Shown: positions 51,133-60,826 of the stretch, in pieces
How the letters are laid out: each line of letters starts with the position of its first letter
Position numbering within the stretch: the first letter of the stretch is position 1
DNA from: Haloplanus litoreus
GTDB lineage: Archaea; Halobacteriota; Halobacteria; Halobacteriales; Haloferacaceae
Direction: 5' to 3' (one strand)
DNA length: 64,000 nt
NCBI RefSeq assembly: GCF_042677945.1
Contig: NZ_JBHUDN010000012.1
Translations under genes and position numbers: made by a program
The notes under the pieces: generated by a model
Told to the model about the DNA's origin: nothing
Seen by the model: the letters and a program-made list of their open reading frames with translations, nothing else
Database searches by the model: none

Positions 51133-52419
51133 TCAGCCCCGCCGGACGAGATAGAGCGCCGCAGTCGACGCGACGACGGCAAAGCCCGCGAGAACGAGAA
51201 ACAGGGTACCGGCGTCGGCGTAGGTGAGCACGCCGCCGGCGACGGCGCCGCCGAGCGCCCCGATGCCGAACGAGCCGAGATACGTGTAGCCGTAGGAGAG
51301 ACCGCGCGTGCCGGCGGGCGAGTAGTCGGCGACGGTCGCCTGATAGAGCGGCTGTGCGGTGAACAGCGTGGCGCCGAACAGCGCCCCGAAGACGAGCAGG
51401 GGGACGATGCCGAGCGACGCAACCGGCAGGAAGGCGAGCGCCAAGACGGCGAGGAGGGCGAAGACGGCCGCGATGCCGTACTCGGCCGGGAATCGGTCGG
51501 TGAGTTTCCCGCCGAGATACTGCCCGGCGACGCCGACGAGCAACAGTCCGGCGTAGAAGTACCGCTCCGGCCGGAGCGTGCGGCCGCCCGTCTCCACCCC
51601 GGGAACGAACGCGGAGAGGGGCACGGGTTCGAAGCCGGGCAGTCCCTCGAGCAGGTTCGGCAGGAAGGTCAACACTCCGCGGTAGAACAGGCCGTTCGCC
51701 ATGACGATGACGAAGACGACGACGAAGGCGCCGGCAAAGAGCGTCTTCGACTCGGTGACGAACTCCGCCAGCGAGTCGACACCCCCTTCGGAGCGGGCGT
51801 CGACACCGCCGTCCGCACCAATCGCGTCGACGGCGGCCGTCTCGTCGAACTCCGCGCGAACCGCGTAGAGGCCGGCGACGACGGCGGGTACCGCGAGCAC
51901 CGTCGCCACCGTCGTCCAGTCGAAGACGAGGAGGAGGACGGCGGTCAGGAGGGGACCGAGGCCGATGCCGACGTTGCCGGCCACGCCGTGGTAGGCGAAG
52001 CCGGTCCCGCGTTCGGTGACGCCCTTGCTGATGAGAGTCAGGCCGGCGGGGTGGTAGACGCTCGCGGCGACGCCCCACAGCAGGAGGGCGAACGTCACGA
52101 AGAGCAGGTCGGGAGCGACGCCGAGGAGGAAAAAGGAACCGCCCATGCCGAACAGGCAGGCCGCGATGAGCCGTCGGGAACCGAGGCGGTCCACGAGGAC
52201 ACCGCCCGGAAGCGCGCCGAGTCCGAACAGGCCGTACCCCGCGGTGACGAGCAGTCCGAGGGTGGCCTGCGTGACGCCGAACTCCAGTCCCGCGACGCCG
52301 ATCACGTCGAACTCGGCGAGCCAGATGGAGACGAAGATGGGAATGGAGAGTTCGTAGGTGTGGACCATCCCGTGTGCCACCATCAGTAATCCCACAATCG
52401 ACCGGTCGTTCCCGTTCAC
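51133..52419 (-). CDS. MFS-family transporter
   Basis: 428 residues with about twelve hydrophobic segments in two halves separated by a long hydrophilic loop (about 185-210, TAAVDAIGADGGVDAR). The MFS motif DRLGSRR (A-type loop, near residues 77-83) lies after the second helix. The first helix begins VGLLMVAHGMVHTYELSIPIFV. Substrate not predictable. It is divergent from the small membrane gene at 52610, with an AT-rich gap that holds both promoters. Confidence 0.87.
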   Translation of the reverse strand: MNGNDRSIVGLLMVAHGMVHTYELSIPIFVSIWLAEFDVIGVAGLEFGVTQATLGLLVTAGYGLFGLGALPGGVLVDRLGSRRLIAACLFGMGGSFFLLGVAPDLLFVTFALLLWGVAASVYHPAGLTLISKGVTERGTGFAYHGVAGNVGIGLGPLLTAVLLLVFDWTTVATVLAVPAVVAGLYAVRAEFDETAAVDAIGADGGVDARSEGGVDSLAEFVTESKTLFAGAFVVVFVIVMANGLFYRGVLTFLPNLLEGLPGFEPVPLSAFVPGVETGGRTLRPERYFYAGLLLVGVAGQYLGGKLTDRFPAEYGIAAVFALLAVLALAFLPVASLGIVPLLVFGALFGATLFTAQPLYQATVADYSPAGTRGLSYGYTYLGSFGIGALGGAVAGGVLTYADAGTLFLVLAGFAVVASTAALYLVRRG

Positions 52420-52609
52420 GGGTGGGCAAACGACGCCTACCGACTTAATTCCTACTAGGATTTCGAATGAAACATAATAATCGTCGGTGTGGGTACGCTC
52501 TCGTCTTCGGCCACCTATAACTTATGGAGTGGTTTTTTCGAAGTGTCATCTGGGATTGTCTCTGCCTACGCGAAAGAACTATGTTACTGCCATCGATATT
52601 ATCGTGTGG

Positions 52610-52849
52610 ATGGTTCCCATGACAAGCTACTACGACTACGTTCTCGGCCTCGTTCCGGTCACCCTCGTGGGCATCACCGCGGTTCTCGGTGCCGTCGGCG
52701 TCGCCTATCTGACGGCGGTGTCGGCCGGCGCGGGTGCGGCCGCCCTCGTCGTGGGCCACGCGCTGTTCGTCAACAGTCCCGTTCCCACCCCAGTCGAGGA
52801 AGTGCCGACGCAGTCGGCGACAGACCACGGCCCGGTCAACGCCGACTGA
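52610..52849 (+). CDS. Small two-to-three-helix membrane protein
   Basis: 79 residues beginning MVPMTSYYDYVLGLVPVTLVG and carrying two hydrophobic segments (about 11-33 and 35-54). The ATG at 52619 is an alternative start three codons later. The arrangement recalls a widespread haloarchaeal mini-protein, but no function is known. The upstream AT-rich gap is shared with the divergent MFS gene. Confidence 0.62.
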   Translation: MVPMTSYYDYVLGLVPVTLVGITAVLGAVGVAYLTAVSAGAGAAALVVGHALFVNSPVPTPVEEVPTQSATDHGPVNAD

Positions 52850-53002
52850 GTCGGATCCTCGCCACCGGTTCCCGGCAGTCGCCGACCACGGGGGTGGCGA
52901 CCGCCGGACAACGGTCCGTCCGAGTGGGCGGTCCGGCTCACCCCTCCGTGCTCCGGACTCCGCGGCCAATAGTATAACTGCCCGCCGCCCGCACTGGTGG
53001 GT

Positions 53003-54004
53003 ATGACCGATACGTTGTTTCTGTCGAGTGAGGACGTCGCGGGGCTAGCGACTCCGGCCGAGTACGTCGACGCCGTGCGCGAGGGGTACCGCCAGCGCGG
53101 CGAGGGGGCGCCCGCCGAACCCCGGACGGCGTTGTACAACGACGAGCCACCGGGGCTGTTCACCTCCTACGCCGCCGTCCTCCCCGACACCGGGGCGATG
53201 GGCGGGTACATGTACAGCGCCGGCTTCGGCGCGGGCGACGCCTGGTTCGTCACGCCGCTGTTCGACGCCGAGTCGGGCGAACCGCTCGCCCTCGTCGACG
53301 GCGCGAGCATGAACCCGTTCAAGACCGGCGCGGCGGGGGCCGTCGGCGTCGACGCCCTCGCACGACCGGACGCTTCGGCGGTGGCCGTCCTCGGCTCCGG
53401 GGCACAGGCCCGCGGCCAGTTGCGCGCCGTCGACGCCGTCCGCGATCTCGAGACCGTGTGGGTGTACTCACCCACCAAGTCCAGCCGCGAGGCCTTCGCC
53501 GGCGAGATGGACCGGTACCTCGACGGCAGCGTCGCCGCCGTCTCCTCCAGCGCCGCCGCCGTCGAGGGGGCGGACGTGGTGATCACCGCCACCAACGCCT
53601 CGGAACCGGTGTTCGACGGCGACCTGCTGGATCCCGGCACCCACGTCACCGCCATGGGGCAGTACCACCCGAAGAAACGCGAACTCGACGACACCACGGT
53701 CGCTCGGGCGACCTACGTGGTCGACCTCCGTGCGCGACTCGCGCAGGACGCCGGATCGTACATGGGCGCCGTCGAGTCCGGCGCGATCGGGGCGGATCAC
53801 TGTCACGCCGAACTCGGCGACGTCGTCGCCGGCGAAACGGTGGGCCGCACCGACGACGAGGAGATCACCGTCTTCGACAGCGGCGGCACGGGAATCGAGA
53901 CGACGGCCGCGGCCGCGATGCTCTACGAGAAGGCACGGGCGGCCGACCTCGGCCAGCAGCTCTCCCTGTCCCCGGCCAGCGAGGCGCTGACGGGGCGGGA
54001 GTAG
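53003..54004 (+). CDS. Ornithine cyclodeaminase / mu-crystallin family protein
   Basis: 333 residues. The family includes ornithine cyclodeaminase, alanine dehydrogenase (archaeal AlaDH) and imino-acid reductases that bind NAD(P). The nucleotide-binding turn VLGSGAQARGQLRA (near residue 130) is intact, and GASMNPFKTGAAGAVGV with the Lys in FKTGA is the substrate region. Archaeal members are often alanine dehydrogenases, so that is the main alternative. The ATG at 53003 was chosen over one two codons upstream. It is convergent with a small membrane gene at its stop. Confidence 0.85.
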   Translation: MTDTLFLSSEDVAGLATPAEYVDAVREGYRQRGEGAPAEPRTALYNDEPPGLFTSYAAVLPDTGAMGGYMYSAGFGAGDAWFVTPLFDAESGEPLALVDGASMNPFKTGAAGAVGVDALARPDASAVAVLGSGAQARGQLRAVDAVRDLETVWVYSPTKSSREAFAGEMDRYLDGSVAAVSSSAAAVEGADVVITATNASEPVFDGDLLDPGTHVTAMGQYHPKKRELDDTTVARATYVVDLRARLAQDAGSYMGAVESGAIGADHCHAELGDVVAGETVGRTDDEEITVFDSGGTGIETTAAAAMLYEKARAADLGQQLSLSPASEALTGRE

Positions 54005-54178
54005 TCAGCGCGGACGGGCCAGTGCGCCGCCCACGCCGACACAGACGAGTCCCGCGACGCCGAGCGGGATCACGGCATCGGCGCCGACGACACCCGCGAC
54101 GAGTGCGGCGGCGCCGCCGACGAAGACGAGGCAGGCGAGCGCGACGAACGCCTGGCCGACGACCTGGGTGCGTGACAT
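54005..54178 (-). CDS. Small two-helix membrane protein
   Basis: 57 residues, two hydrophobic segments (about 9-28 and 33-53), with short charged ends (MSRTQVVGQ... and ...ALARPR). It begins three bases after the stop of pelota on the same strand, so it is probably transcribed with it. No family is recognised. The stop is adjacent to the stop of the convergent cyclodeaminase gene. Confidence 0.55.
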   Translation of the reverse strand: MSRTQVVGQAFVALACLVFVGGAAALVAGVVGADAVIPLGVAGLVCVGVGGALARPR

Positions 54179-54181
54179 TCG

Positions 54182-55249
54182 CTACTCCAGGCGATACCGC
54201 AACAGCGCCGCGATTCCGCCGAGGTTCTTCAGTCGCTGCCCGGGTTCGAACTCGCCGGAGAAGACGACGACGTCGCCGCCCTGTCGCTCGACCGACGTGA
54301 TGATCTCGTCGGCGTCGACGTCCCACTCCCCGCGCCCCTGTCGTTCCTCGCGCAGTCGGTCGTCGAGGACGAGAAGCGTCTCGACTGCACCGTACTCGGC
54401 GGCTTCGGCCACCGCTTCCGGGCCGTACGTCGCCTTCTCGCCCGTGGCCATCCGCTCGGTCAGTTCGTCGATGAGTTCCGCCTCGCGGGCGATGCGCGTC
54501 TCGTCCTGTACGTCCGCCACCGCCCCGCGTTTCAGCACCTCGTGGACGCCTCGGTCGCCGACGCCCGACGTGTCGACGGTGGTCGTCTTCTCGGCCACTT
54601 CGGGGAACTCGTCGTCGAAGTGGTCCAGCGCGTCGCTTTTGGTGAACCCCGGGCCGGCGAGAATGATCGCGTCGGGGTCGAGGTGGCCGAGCGCCTCGCC
54701 CAGTTCGTGGAAGAGCTCCGACCGCGGCCGGGCGTACTCCCCCTTGCCGGTCGGGCGGGTGAAGGAGGCGTACTCCTCGGTGCCGTACTGGGCGACGGTG
54801 TGTACGTGTGCTTCCCCCTCCTCGACGGTCGCGATGGCCACGTCGGGGTTCTCGGCCGCCGCCTCGGCCTCCTCGATGCGCTCCATCTGGTCCGGCTTGA
54901 ACCGCTTCTCGATGGTCAGTTCGTCGTGTTCCTCGACGTTGAGCGTGTGGTGGTGGCCGAGCTGGTCCTCGCGAGAACAGCCGACGATGACGCCGCTCAC
55001 CCGCAGGCGGTTGGCGAAGCGAGCGAACTCCACGTCCTCTACCTCCACCGTGACGTGGATGTGTTCGCGCTCGCCACCGGTGTCGCGCATCTGGTCGTCG
55101 TCGCGCTGGATGCGCCGACTCGTGTCGCCTTCCACTTCGTCGCCGGGTTCGAGGACGTAAGACAGGTGCCAGAGGTCGTCGACGTTCTCGGGGACGACGG
55201 TCAGCCGCGTACGCCCCTCCTCGCCGCGACCACGGCTCTGGATTCGCAT
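54182..55249 (-). CDS. pelA: Pelota (mRNA surveillance / ribosome rescue factor)
   Basis: 355 residues. Pelota, a relative of release factor eRF1/aRF1 without its GGQ motif, recognises stalled ribosomes and, with aABCE1 and archaeal EF1A, splits them. The N-terminal domain starts MRIQSRGRGEEGRTRLTVVPENVDDLWHL and continues SYVLEPGDEVEGDTSRRIQ; the central domain has DAIILAGPGFTK; the C-terminal part ends GGDVVVFSGEFEPGQRL. No GGQ is seen. Followed by the small two-helix gene; RqcH lies further upstream on the same strand. Confidence 0.94.
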   Translation of the reverse strand: MRIQSRGRGEEGRTRLTVVPENVDDLWHLSYVLEPGDEVEGDTSRRIQRDDDQMRDTGGEREHIHVTVEVEDVEFARFANRLRVSGVIVGCSREDQLGHHHTLNVEEHDELTIEKRFKPDQMERIEEAEAAAENPDVAIATVEEGEAHVHTVAQYGTEEYASFTRPTGKGEYARPRSELFHELGEALGHLDPDAIILAGPGFTKSDALDHFDDEFPEVAEKTTTVDTSGVGDRGVHEVLKRGAVADVQDETRIAREAELIDELTERMATGEKATYGPEAVAEAAEYGAVETLLVLDDRLREERQGRGEWDVDADEIITSVERQGGDVVVFSGEFEPGQRLKNLGGIAALLRYRLE

Positions 55250-55334
55250 ACTGGAGCGTCGCCGTCCACGGCCACATACCTTGCCATTCGACTTCGCTCC
55301 CCGCCGAAAAGTCCGTGTCGCCCCGCCCTCCCAC

Positions 55335-56039
55335 TCAGACCGCGGGCCGCTCCGCGCCCGTCTCGCCGTCGTCGTCGTGGAGGTCCAGCCCGCGGATGTC
55401 GCCCCACGCGTGACCGACGATGTAGTACGCCGCGGCCATCGCGTAGAAGCTCACGAACGCCCCGACGAACGTGCCGACCAGCGGCACGACGCTCAGCAGG
55501 CCCGTGACGACCCCCGCCCCGAAGACGACGACGAAGCCCAGCAGCCACGCCGTGGCGTAGGTGCCCGAGGTGAGGACCGGGCGCAGGTCGCCGACGGCGA
55601 AGCCCGCGCTCAGCCGGCCCCGTTCGGCGTAGTTCGCCACCGCCGCGGGGACGATATACGCCGCCAGCAGACCGAGCACGAGCGCCAGCAGGCCGCCGAC
55701 GAGCACCACCCCACCCACGAGCAGGCCGCTCCGGGGGCCGGGGCCGGCGACGAGGCCAGCGAACACGGCCGTCACCGCCAGCAACACTGCCGGCAGAATC
55801 CCGTAGCCGAGGACGATGGCGAGTGCGCGGACGCCGTCGCCCGCGAGGTCACCCCAGTCGTCGAACTGCGGCGGCGCGTCGTCGCCGTGCATCGTCGCCC
55901 GCAGGACGCGGACGAGATAGCCCGCCACGAAGACCACGGGGACGAGCAGGAACCCGAAGAACGTCAGGAGGCCGCCGATCAGGACCGTCGTTACCCAGTC
56001 GTCGCTCGTGCGTAGGTAGGTGAGTGATTCGTTGATCAT
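55335..56039 (-). CDS. DUF4013 membrane protein (paralogue of the gene at 37294)
   Basis: 234 residues, about five to six hydrophobic segments. It shares with the other DUF4013 gene the opening pattern SDDWVTTVLIGGLLT, the segment PQFDDWGDLAGDGVRALAI and the late glycine-rich helix VVPLVGTFVGAFVSFYAMAAAYYIVG. The function is unknown. It lies between pelota and RqcH on the same strand. The ATG at 56039 follows a TATA-like ACATTATATG (minus strand, near 56078-56089) at about 40 bases, so the message has a short leader. Confidence 0.83.
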   Translation of the reverse strand: MINESLTYLRTSDDWVTTVLIGGLLTFFGFLLVPVVFVAGYLVRVLRATMHGDDAPPQFDDWGDLAGDGVRALAIVLGYGILPAVLLAVTAVFAGLVAGPGPRSGLLVGGVVLVGGLLALVLGLLAAYIVPAAVANYAERGRLSAGFAVGDLRPVLTSGTYATAWLLGFVVVFGAGVVTGLLSVVPLVGTFVGAFVSFYAMAAAYYIVGHAWGDIRGLDLHDDDGETGAERPAV

Positions 56040-56259
56040 GGTAGCGAGCAGGACGGACCGATCCGCAGTTGCTCGAACATATAATGTGGCTGATGGTATT
56101 AAAGATATCCGGTTGACAGTCGCTCGCATCCCCACGGTGTCGCCGGAGCGGTCGGCTCACCGCGTCGGGACGTCTCGCAACGCCTCCCGATGCGTCCACC
56201 GTTTCCCGTCGCTATCGCCCCGATCTCGGCTGTTCCCGATGGTCGGTCCTCGGACGGCG

Positions 56260-58359
56260 CTACTCCTCGACGATACTGCTCCCACCCGGCGGCAGGAACT
56301 CCTGTATCTTGTCCGGACTCGCCACCTTCCGGAGGAACGACTGGTCGGCGAACCGCTCCTTGAACTCGCGGTAACACCGTTTTGCGGCGTCGTTCTGGGC
56401 GAACTTCCCGGGTTCGAGGCGAAGCGTCGTCGCCGCCTGCGGTTCGATGGCCGACGGCGGCCCGCCGATCACCCGCGTCTCGGGGTCGCACTGAATACCC
56501 ACCGCGACGCTCGCGGAGACGTCCCGGAAGTACGTGCGGTCGCCGCGGATGACGAATCCGCCTTTCTCGATGTACTCGCCGCTCTCGGGGGTCTTCGACA
56601 CCTGCTCCGGGTCGACCATGTAGGCGTCCCCGGCGAAGCGGCCGTCCTTCCACACCGAGGAGTAGGAGACGGCGAACCTCGCGGCTTCCTCCAGACTGCT
56701 GTCGGGGAAGTCCACCTCGCGCGCCTTCTCGCTCGGCCCCGTCGCCTTCAGGAGCGTCACCGGACCGCCGTGGGCCTGCGCGTGGAAGAACCGGTCGTTC
56801 CCGTCCATGTACTTCTTGACGATGGCCTCGTTCTCGTCGGCGTTCCGACCGCCGATGACGAGGAAGCCGTCGCTCGTGTGGAACCAGCGAAAGTCCTCGT
56901 ACCAGTGTTCGGGCTGTTTGATCGGCACCGACGACATCGAGAGCCAGTCCACGTCGCGTTCCTCCGCTTCGTCGTCGTCGGCCTCGTCGGCCTCGTCGGC
57001 CGCTTCCCACTCGTCACGCCGGCGCTCGACCGCTTCCAGTTCCTGGCGCGTGTTCTCGATGGCCGCCAACGCGCCCTCCTTTTTCTCCTCGATGCGCTTC
57101 GCCTCGGTGTAGCGTTCGTCCGCGTTCTTCTCGACGCCCACCGACGGGTCGACCGGCACCTCGATCCCGTCGAGGTCGACCGTCACCGCCCCCTCCGCGG
57201 CGTTCACGTCGACGACGGCCTCGGCGGCCGGAATCCCCTGCTCGGCCCCCTCCGCGAGCGTCTCCTCGATTTCCTCCCACGGGACGCTCTCCGCCCGTGC
57301 GGCCCGCACCGTCGAGATGATTTCGTCGACGAGGTCGTAGTGGGCATAGAGCGCCTCGGCCCGTTCCCGTTCGGCCGCCGCTCGCTCCTCGAACCCCTCG
57401 ATTGCACCCTCCTGCTGGTCGATGATCCGTTGCTGTTTGGCGATTTCGGCCTCGAAGTCGGGACGTTCGGTTCCGGTCGTCTCCTCCTCGGGTTCGCGTT
57501 CCAGCCGATAGAAGTAGTCGTCCAAGGCGGCGTTGAAGGAGTCGAACCCCTCCGCCTCCAGAGTCGCCCGCTCTTCCAGCGGGAACGGCGTCGCGTCGAC
57601 GACTCGGTCGTCCTCGACGTACACCCGCGGGTCGAAGTCGCCCTCGTGGAGGCGGTCGGCCAGCCGACCGATTGCGTCGTAGAGGGCCTCGTACTCCGCC
57701 TCGCCGGCGTCCGAGATGTCGAGGGTCTTCTCGACGCCCGCCCGCGTACAGACCTCCTCGCCGTAGAGGCCGCCGAAGTTGAGTTGGGTGGCGAGGGTCC
57801 GCACCACGTCCGTGTCGGACTCGTCCATCCGCCGGACGAAGGCGTCGTAGCCGACGGTCAGGGGGTCGATTCGCGAGTCGGGGAAACCGTACTGCGACCC
57901 GGGCGCGACCGTCCGCGACTTCAGGCGGACGGTCTCCAGGCTCCGCACCACCTCGCCGCTCTCGTCGAGGACGGCGACGTTGCCCTGGCCGAACAGTTCG
58001 GCGACGATGGTGGTGTTCTCGTCGTCGCGTTCGAACTCGAAGACGAGGATGCGGTCGAACTCGTACTGGGTGACGCCGGCGAAATCGGCGCCGCTCAGGC
58101 GGTTCCGGAGCATCATCGCGAAGTTCGGTGGCCGCCCCGGCGCGTCCGCGACGTGTTCGGGGTCGGCGACGTGTGCGCGTTTCACGTCGCCCACCTCGAT
58201 CAACAGTTCGACGCGGCCGCGGTCGAAATCGCGCATCCGAAACCGCAGGAGGTCGTCGTCGTAGAGGTAGACCTTGTCGACTTTCGCCCCCTCGTAGCGC
58301 CCGAGTTCGGTGACGAGGGCGGCGAGATCGACGCTGGTCAGTTCCCGCTTCGCGTCCAT
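56260..58359 (-). CDS. rqcH: Ribosome rescue protein RqcH (NEMF/Rqc2 family)
   Basis: 699 residues. RqcH binds 60S/50S subunits carrying stalled nascent chains and, in bacteria and eukaryotes, adds C-terminal alanine-type tails. The NFACT-N domain begins MDAKRELTSVDLAALVTELGRYEGAKVDKVYLY; a long coiled coil spans about 310-540 with acidic stretches; the NFACT-R region has EHWYEDFRWFHTSDGFLVIGGRNADENE and HGGPVTLLKA. The family was earlier called fibronectin-binding protein, which does not apply in archaea. The ATG at 58359 matches the conserved start. The presence of pelota nearby suggests a ribosome-rescue neighbourhood. Confidence 0.92.
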   Translation of the reverse strand: MDAKRELTSVDLAALVTELGRYEGAKVDKVYLYDDDLLRFRMRDFDRGRVELLIEVGDVKRAHVADPEHVADAPGRPPNFAMMLRNRLSGADFAGVTQYEFDRILVFEFERDDENTTIVAELFGQGNVAVLDESGEVVRSLETVRLKSRTVAPGSQYGFPDSRIDPLTVGYDAFVRRMDESDTDVVRTLATQLNFGGLYGEEVCTRAGVEKTLDISDAGEAEYEALYDAIGRLADRLHEGDFDPRVYVEDDRVVDATPFPLEERATLEAEGFDSFNAALDDYFYRLEREPEEETTGTERPDFEAEIAKQQRIIDQQEGAIEGFEERAAAERERAEALYAHYDLVDEIISTVRAARAESVPWEEIEETLAEGAEQGIPAAEAVVDVNAAEGAVTVDLDGIEVPVDPSVGVEKNADERYTEAKRIEEKKEGALAAIENTRQELEAVERRRDEWEAADEADEADDDEAEERDVDWLSMSSVPIKQPEHWYEDFRWFHTSDGFLVIGGRNADENEAIVKKYMDGNDRFFHAQAHGGPVTLLKATGPSEKAREVDFPDSSLEEAARFAVSYSSVWKDGRFAGDAYMVDPEQVSKTPESGEYIEKGGFVIRGDRTYFRDVSASVAVGIQCDPETRVIGGPPSAIEPQAATTLRLEPGKFAQNDAAKRCYREFKERFADQSFLRKVASPDKIQEFLPPGGSSIVEE

Positions 58360-58435
58360 ACCGGGTCTTTCCGGGCCGGGCCGAAAAGGCGTGTCGTTGT
58401 CGCGGCGTCCCTCGAGACAGTTACAGCCGGCGGTG

Positions 58436-60718
58436 TCAGTCGTCGCCCAGCACGCCCTCCGCGACGGCCATGTCCTCCACGTCCGGATCGCTCTCCGAGC
58501 CCCGGAGGACGAACCGCTTGCGGACGATGTCGGCGGCGTAGATGGCCGTTCCGAGGATGATGAGCGTATCACCCGGAAGCCGTGCCCAGAACAGGGTCTG
58601 GACGATGGGCTGGTTGTAGAAGGCGAGACTCCGACCGACTGCGTAGCTCCCCGTGAACACGGCCTCAAGCTGCAGGAAGCCGACGGGGAGCACGGAGACG
58701 AACACCATCAGCGCCAGGCCGACGTTCCAGCACCAGAACGACGCCCGGAGCCACGAGCCGTCCCAGCGCTCCGGCTCGATGGACAGCTGGAGCATGTACG
58801 AGACCATGCCGAGTGCGAGGAAGCCGAAGGCGCCGAACATGGCTGCGTGGGCGTGACCCACCGTGAGGTAGGTGCCGTGTTCGTAGTAGTTGATCAGCGG
58901 CAGGTTGATGAAGAAGCCGAGCACGCCGGCGCCGACGAAGTTCCAGATCCCGCTGGCGACGATGAACATGAACGGGATCTTGTAGGGGAAGTCCCCGCTC
59001 TCGGTCATCGCCTGGTACTGGCCGAGCGCCTCGTAGAGGATGAACACCAGCGGGATGAGTTCGAGTGTCGAGAAGACGCTCCCGATGGGCACCCACATGT
59101 CGGGCATGCCGACCCACCAGTAGTGGTGGGAGACGCCGATGACGCCGGTGCTCATCACCAGGAGCGCCTGCAGCATGACGGCCTTCTCGGCGCTGCGTCG
59201 CCGGAGCAGGTTCATCGACACCAGCGTCAGGCCGACGATGGCGACGATGAAGAACTCGAAGGCGCCCTCGACCCACATGTGGACGACCCACCAGCGCCAG
59301 AACTCGGTCACCGCGATGTTGGTCTGGGGCGTGAAAAAGAAGCCGGCGGTGAACAGCAGGGCGATGGAGCCGCCGGCGTAGAGGATCATGTGTGCCAGCC
59401 CGTACACCGGCTCGCGGTCGAGCAGGGGCTTCAGCCCGCGGACGGCCAAGACGGCCCAGATGCCGAAGCCGGCCAGCAGGCCGAACTGCCAGATCTTGCC
59501 GACTTCGAGGTACTCCAAGCCCTCGTTGCCGAGGAGCCACCAGAGGTCGCCGAGGTAGCCGTTCGCGCCGAGCCAGATACCGCCGAGGCCACCGACGGTG
59601 ACCACGACCACCGCGGCCAACAGCCCGTCGATGTACGTCGACTGGTTGTTCGGTTCGTGACCGGTCAACAGCGGCGGCAGGTACAGGCCCGCACCGAGCC
59701 ACGTGGCTGCGATCCAGAGGATGCCGAGGTCGAGGTGCCACGTCTTCGCGATCGAAAAGGGAAGGATCTGGAGGATGTGGACGCCGAATAGCTCCTCGAC
59801 CCCGAAGAAGCCGGCCCGTTCGATGTAGAAGTGCGCGAGCAGACCGCCGAGCAACACCTGCGCGAGGAAGAGTCCGGCGGCGACGGGAACGAACCGGAGC
59901 GCCGAGCGCTGACTGGGGAAGACGCTCACGTCGCCCGGCTCGGGCACGGAGAGTCCTTCGGCGGACGGCTCGGGGAGGCGAACCGAGCGGTAGAGCCAGA
60001 TGCCGAAGCCAGCCCCCGCGACCAACAACACCATGGCAACGACGCTCCAGGTCATCGCGGCGCCGGTCGCGTCGTTGCCGGCACCGGGTGCGTACGGCCA
60101 CTCGTTGGTGTAGGAGTGATCACTTCCCGGTCGGTCGGTGTGGGAGAACCACGCCGTCCACATCGCGAAATCGGCGAACTGGCGGGCGTCCGTCTCGCTG
60201 TCGATCATCCCCTCGGGGACGCCCCGCTCGTGGCTCCCCTCGTGGTAGCGCTCGACGTACTCCTCGCGGACCTGCTGGTGGGCGTACAGTTCCGCCGGCG
60301 AGTACTCGATGTTGCCGCCGTCGTACTCGCCGTCGAGGTCCCCCTTGACCACCTCGTCGACTGCGGCCCGCTCGCCGGGCGGCAGGGCGCCGTAGTTCGT
60401 GTCGTACCGCTCCTGGGCGTAGTACGACCGCATGTACTGGGTCTTCAATCTCAGGGCGTCGGCGGTGTAGTCCTCGCCGTAGTACGCCCCGTTGCCGAGG
60501 ATCGACCCGTGATTCATCAGGCCGTGTTTCTGGAACGCCTCCTTGCCGTCCCTGATCTGCTCGCCGGTGACCACCGTCTCCCCTTCGGGACCGACGACCT
60601 CCTCCGGTATGGGCGGTGCCTCCTGGTACGCGAACCACGCTCCGGCGCCCATGACGACGAGGTTGAACACGAACGCCACGGCGATCACCTTCGCGATCGT
60701 CTTTCGGGTGAGCCTCAT
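58436..60718 (-). CDS. norB: Quinol-type nitric oxide reductase (qNOR, NorB family)
   Basis: 760 residues. qNOR reduces NO to N2O in one polypeptide with an N-terminal extension and a heme-copper-oxidase-like core. The extension (about 25-210) begins after the first helix: EEVVGPEGETVVTGEQIRDGKE with HGLMNHGSILGNGAYYGEDY. The catalytic core keeps the histidine-rich helices (TWHLDLGILWI, HMWVEGAFEFF, GVSHHYWWVG, VGHAHAAMFGAFG). No other denitrification genes are adjacent, so it may serve in NO detoxification. A LarA/DUF2088 gene lies upstream on the same strand. Confidence 0.92.
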   Translation of the reverse strand: MRLTRKTIAKVIAVAFVFNLVVMGAGAWFAYQEAPPIPEEVVGPEGETVVTGEQIRDGKEAFQKHGLMNHGSILGNGAYYGEDYTADALRLKTQYMRSYYAQERYDTNYGALPPGERAAVDEVVKGDLDGEYDGGNIEYSPAELYAHQQVREEYVERYHEGSHERGVPEGMIDSETDARQFADFAMWTAWFSHTDRPGSDHSYTNEWPYAPGAGNDATGAAMTWSVVAMVLLVAGAGFGIWLYRSVRLPEPSAEGLSVPEPGDVSVFPSQRSALRFVPVAAGLFLAQVLLGGLLAHFYIERAGFFGVEELFGVHILQILPFSIAKTWHLDLGILWIAATWLGAGLYLPPLLTGHEPNNQSTYIDGLLAAVVVVTVGGLGGIWLGANGYLGDLWWLLGNEGLEYLEVGKIWQFGLLAGFGIWAVLAVRGLKPLLDREPVYGLAHMILYAGGSIALLFTAGFFFTPQTNIAVTEFWRWWVVHMWVEGAFEFFIVAIVGLTLVSMNLLRRRSAEKAVMLQALLVMSTGVIGVSHHYWWVGMPDMWVPIGSVFSTLELIPLVFILYEALGQYQAMTESGDFPYKIPFMFIVASGIWNFVGAGVLGFFINLPLINYYEHGTYLTVGHAHAAMFGAFGFLALGMVSYMLQLSIEPERWDGSWLRASFWCWNVGLALMVFVSVLPVGFLQLEAVFTGSYAVGRSLAFYNQPIVQTLFWARLPGDTLIILGTAIYAADIVRKRFVLRGSESDPDVEDMAVAEGVLGDD

Positions 60719-60826
60719 GGTTCGACGGTCGATCTCGGGGATCTTGAACCGGCGTTCAGTTCCCAGCGGACGGGGCGCGCCCCGAACCCGTTCGGGACGC
60801 GGATAGGAGGGGGGTGCCGACTCGTC

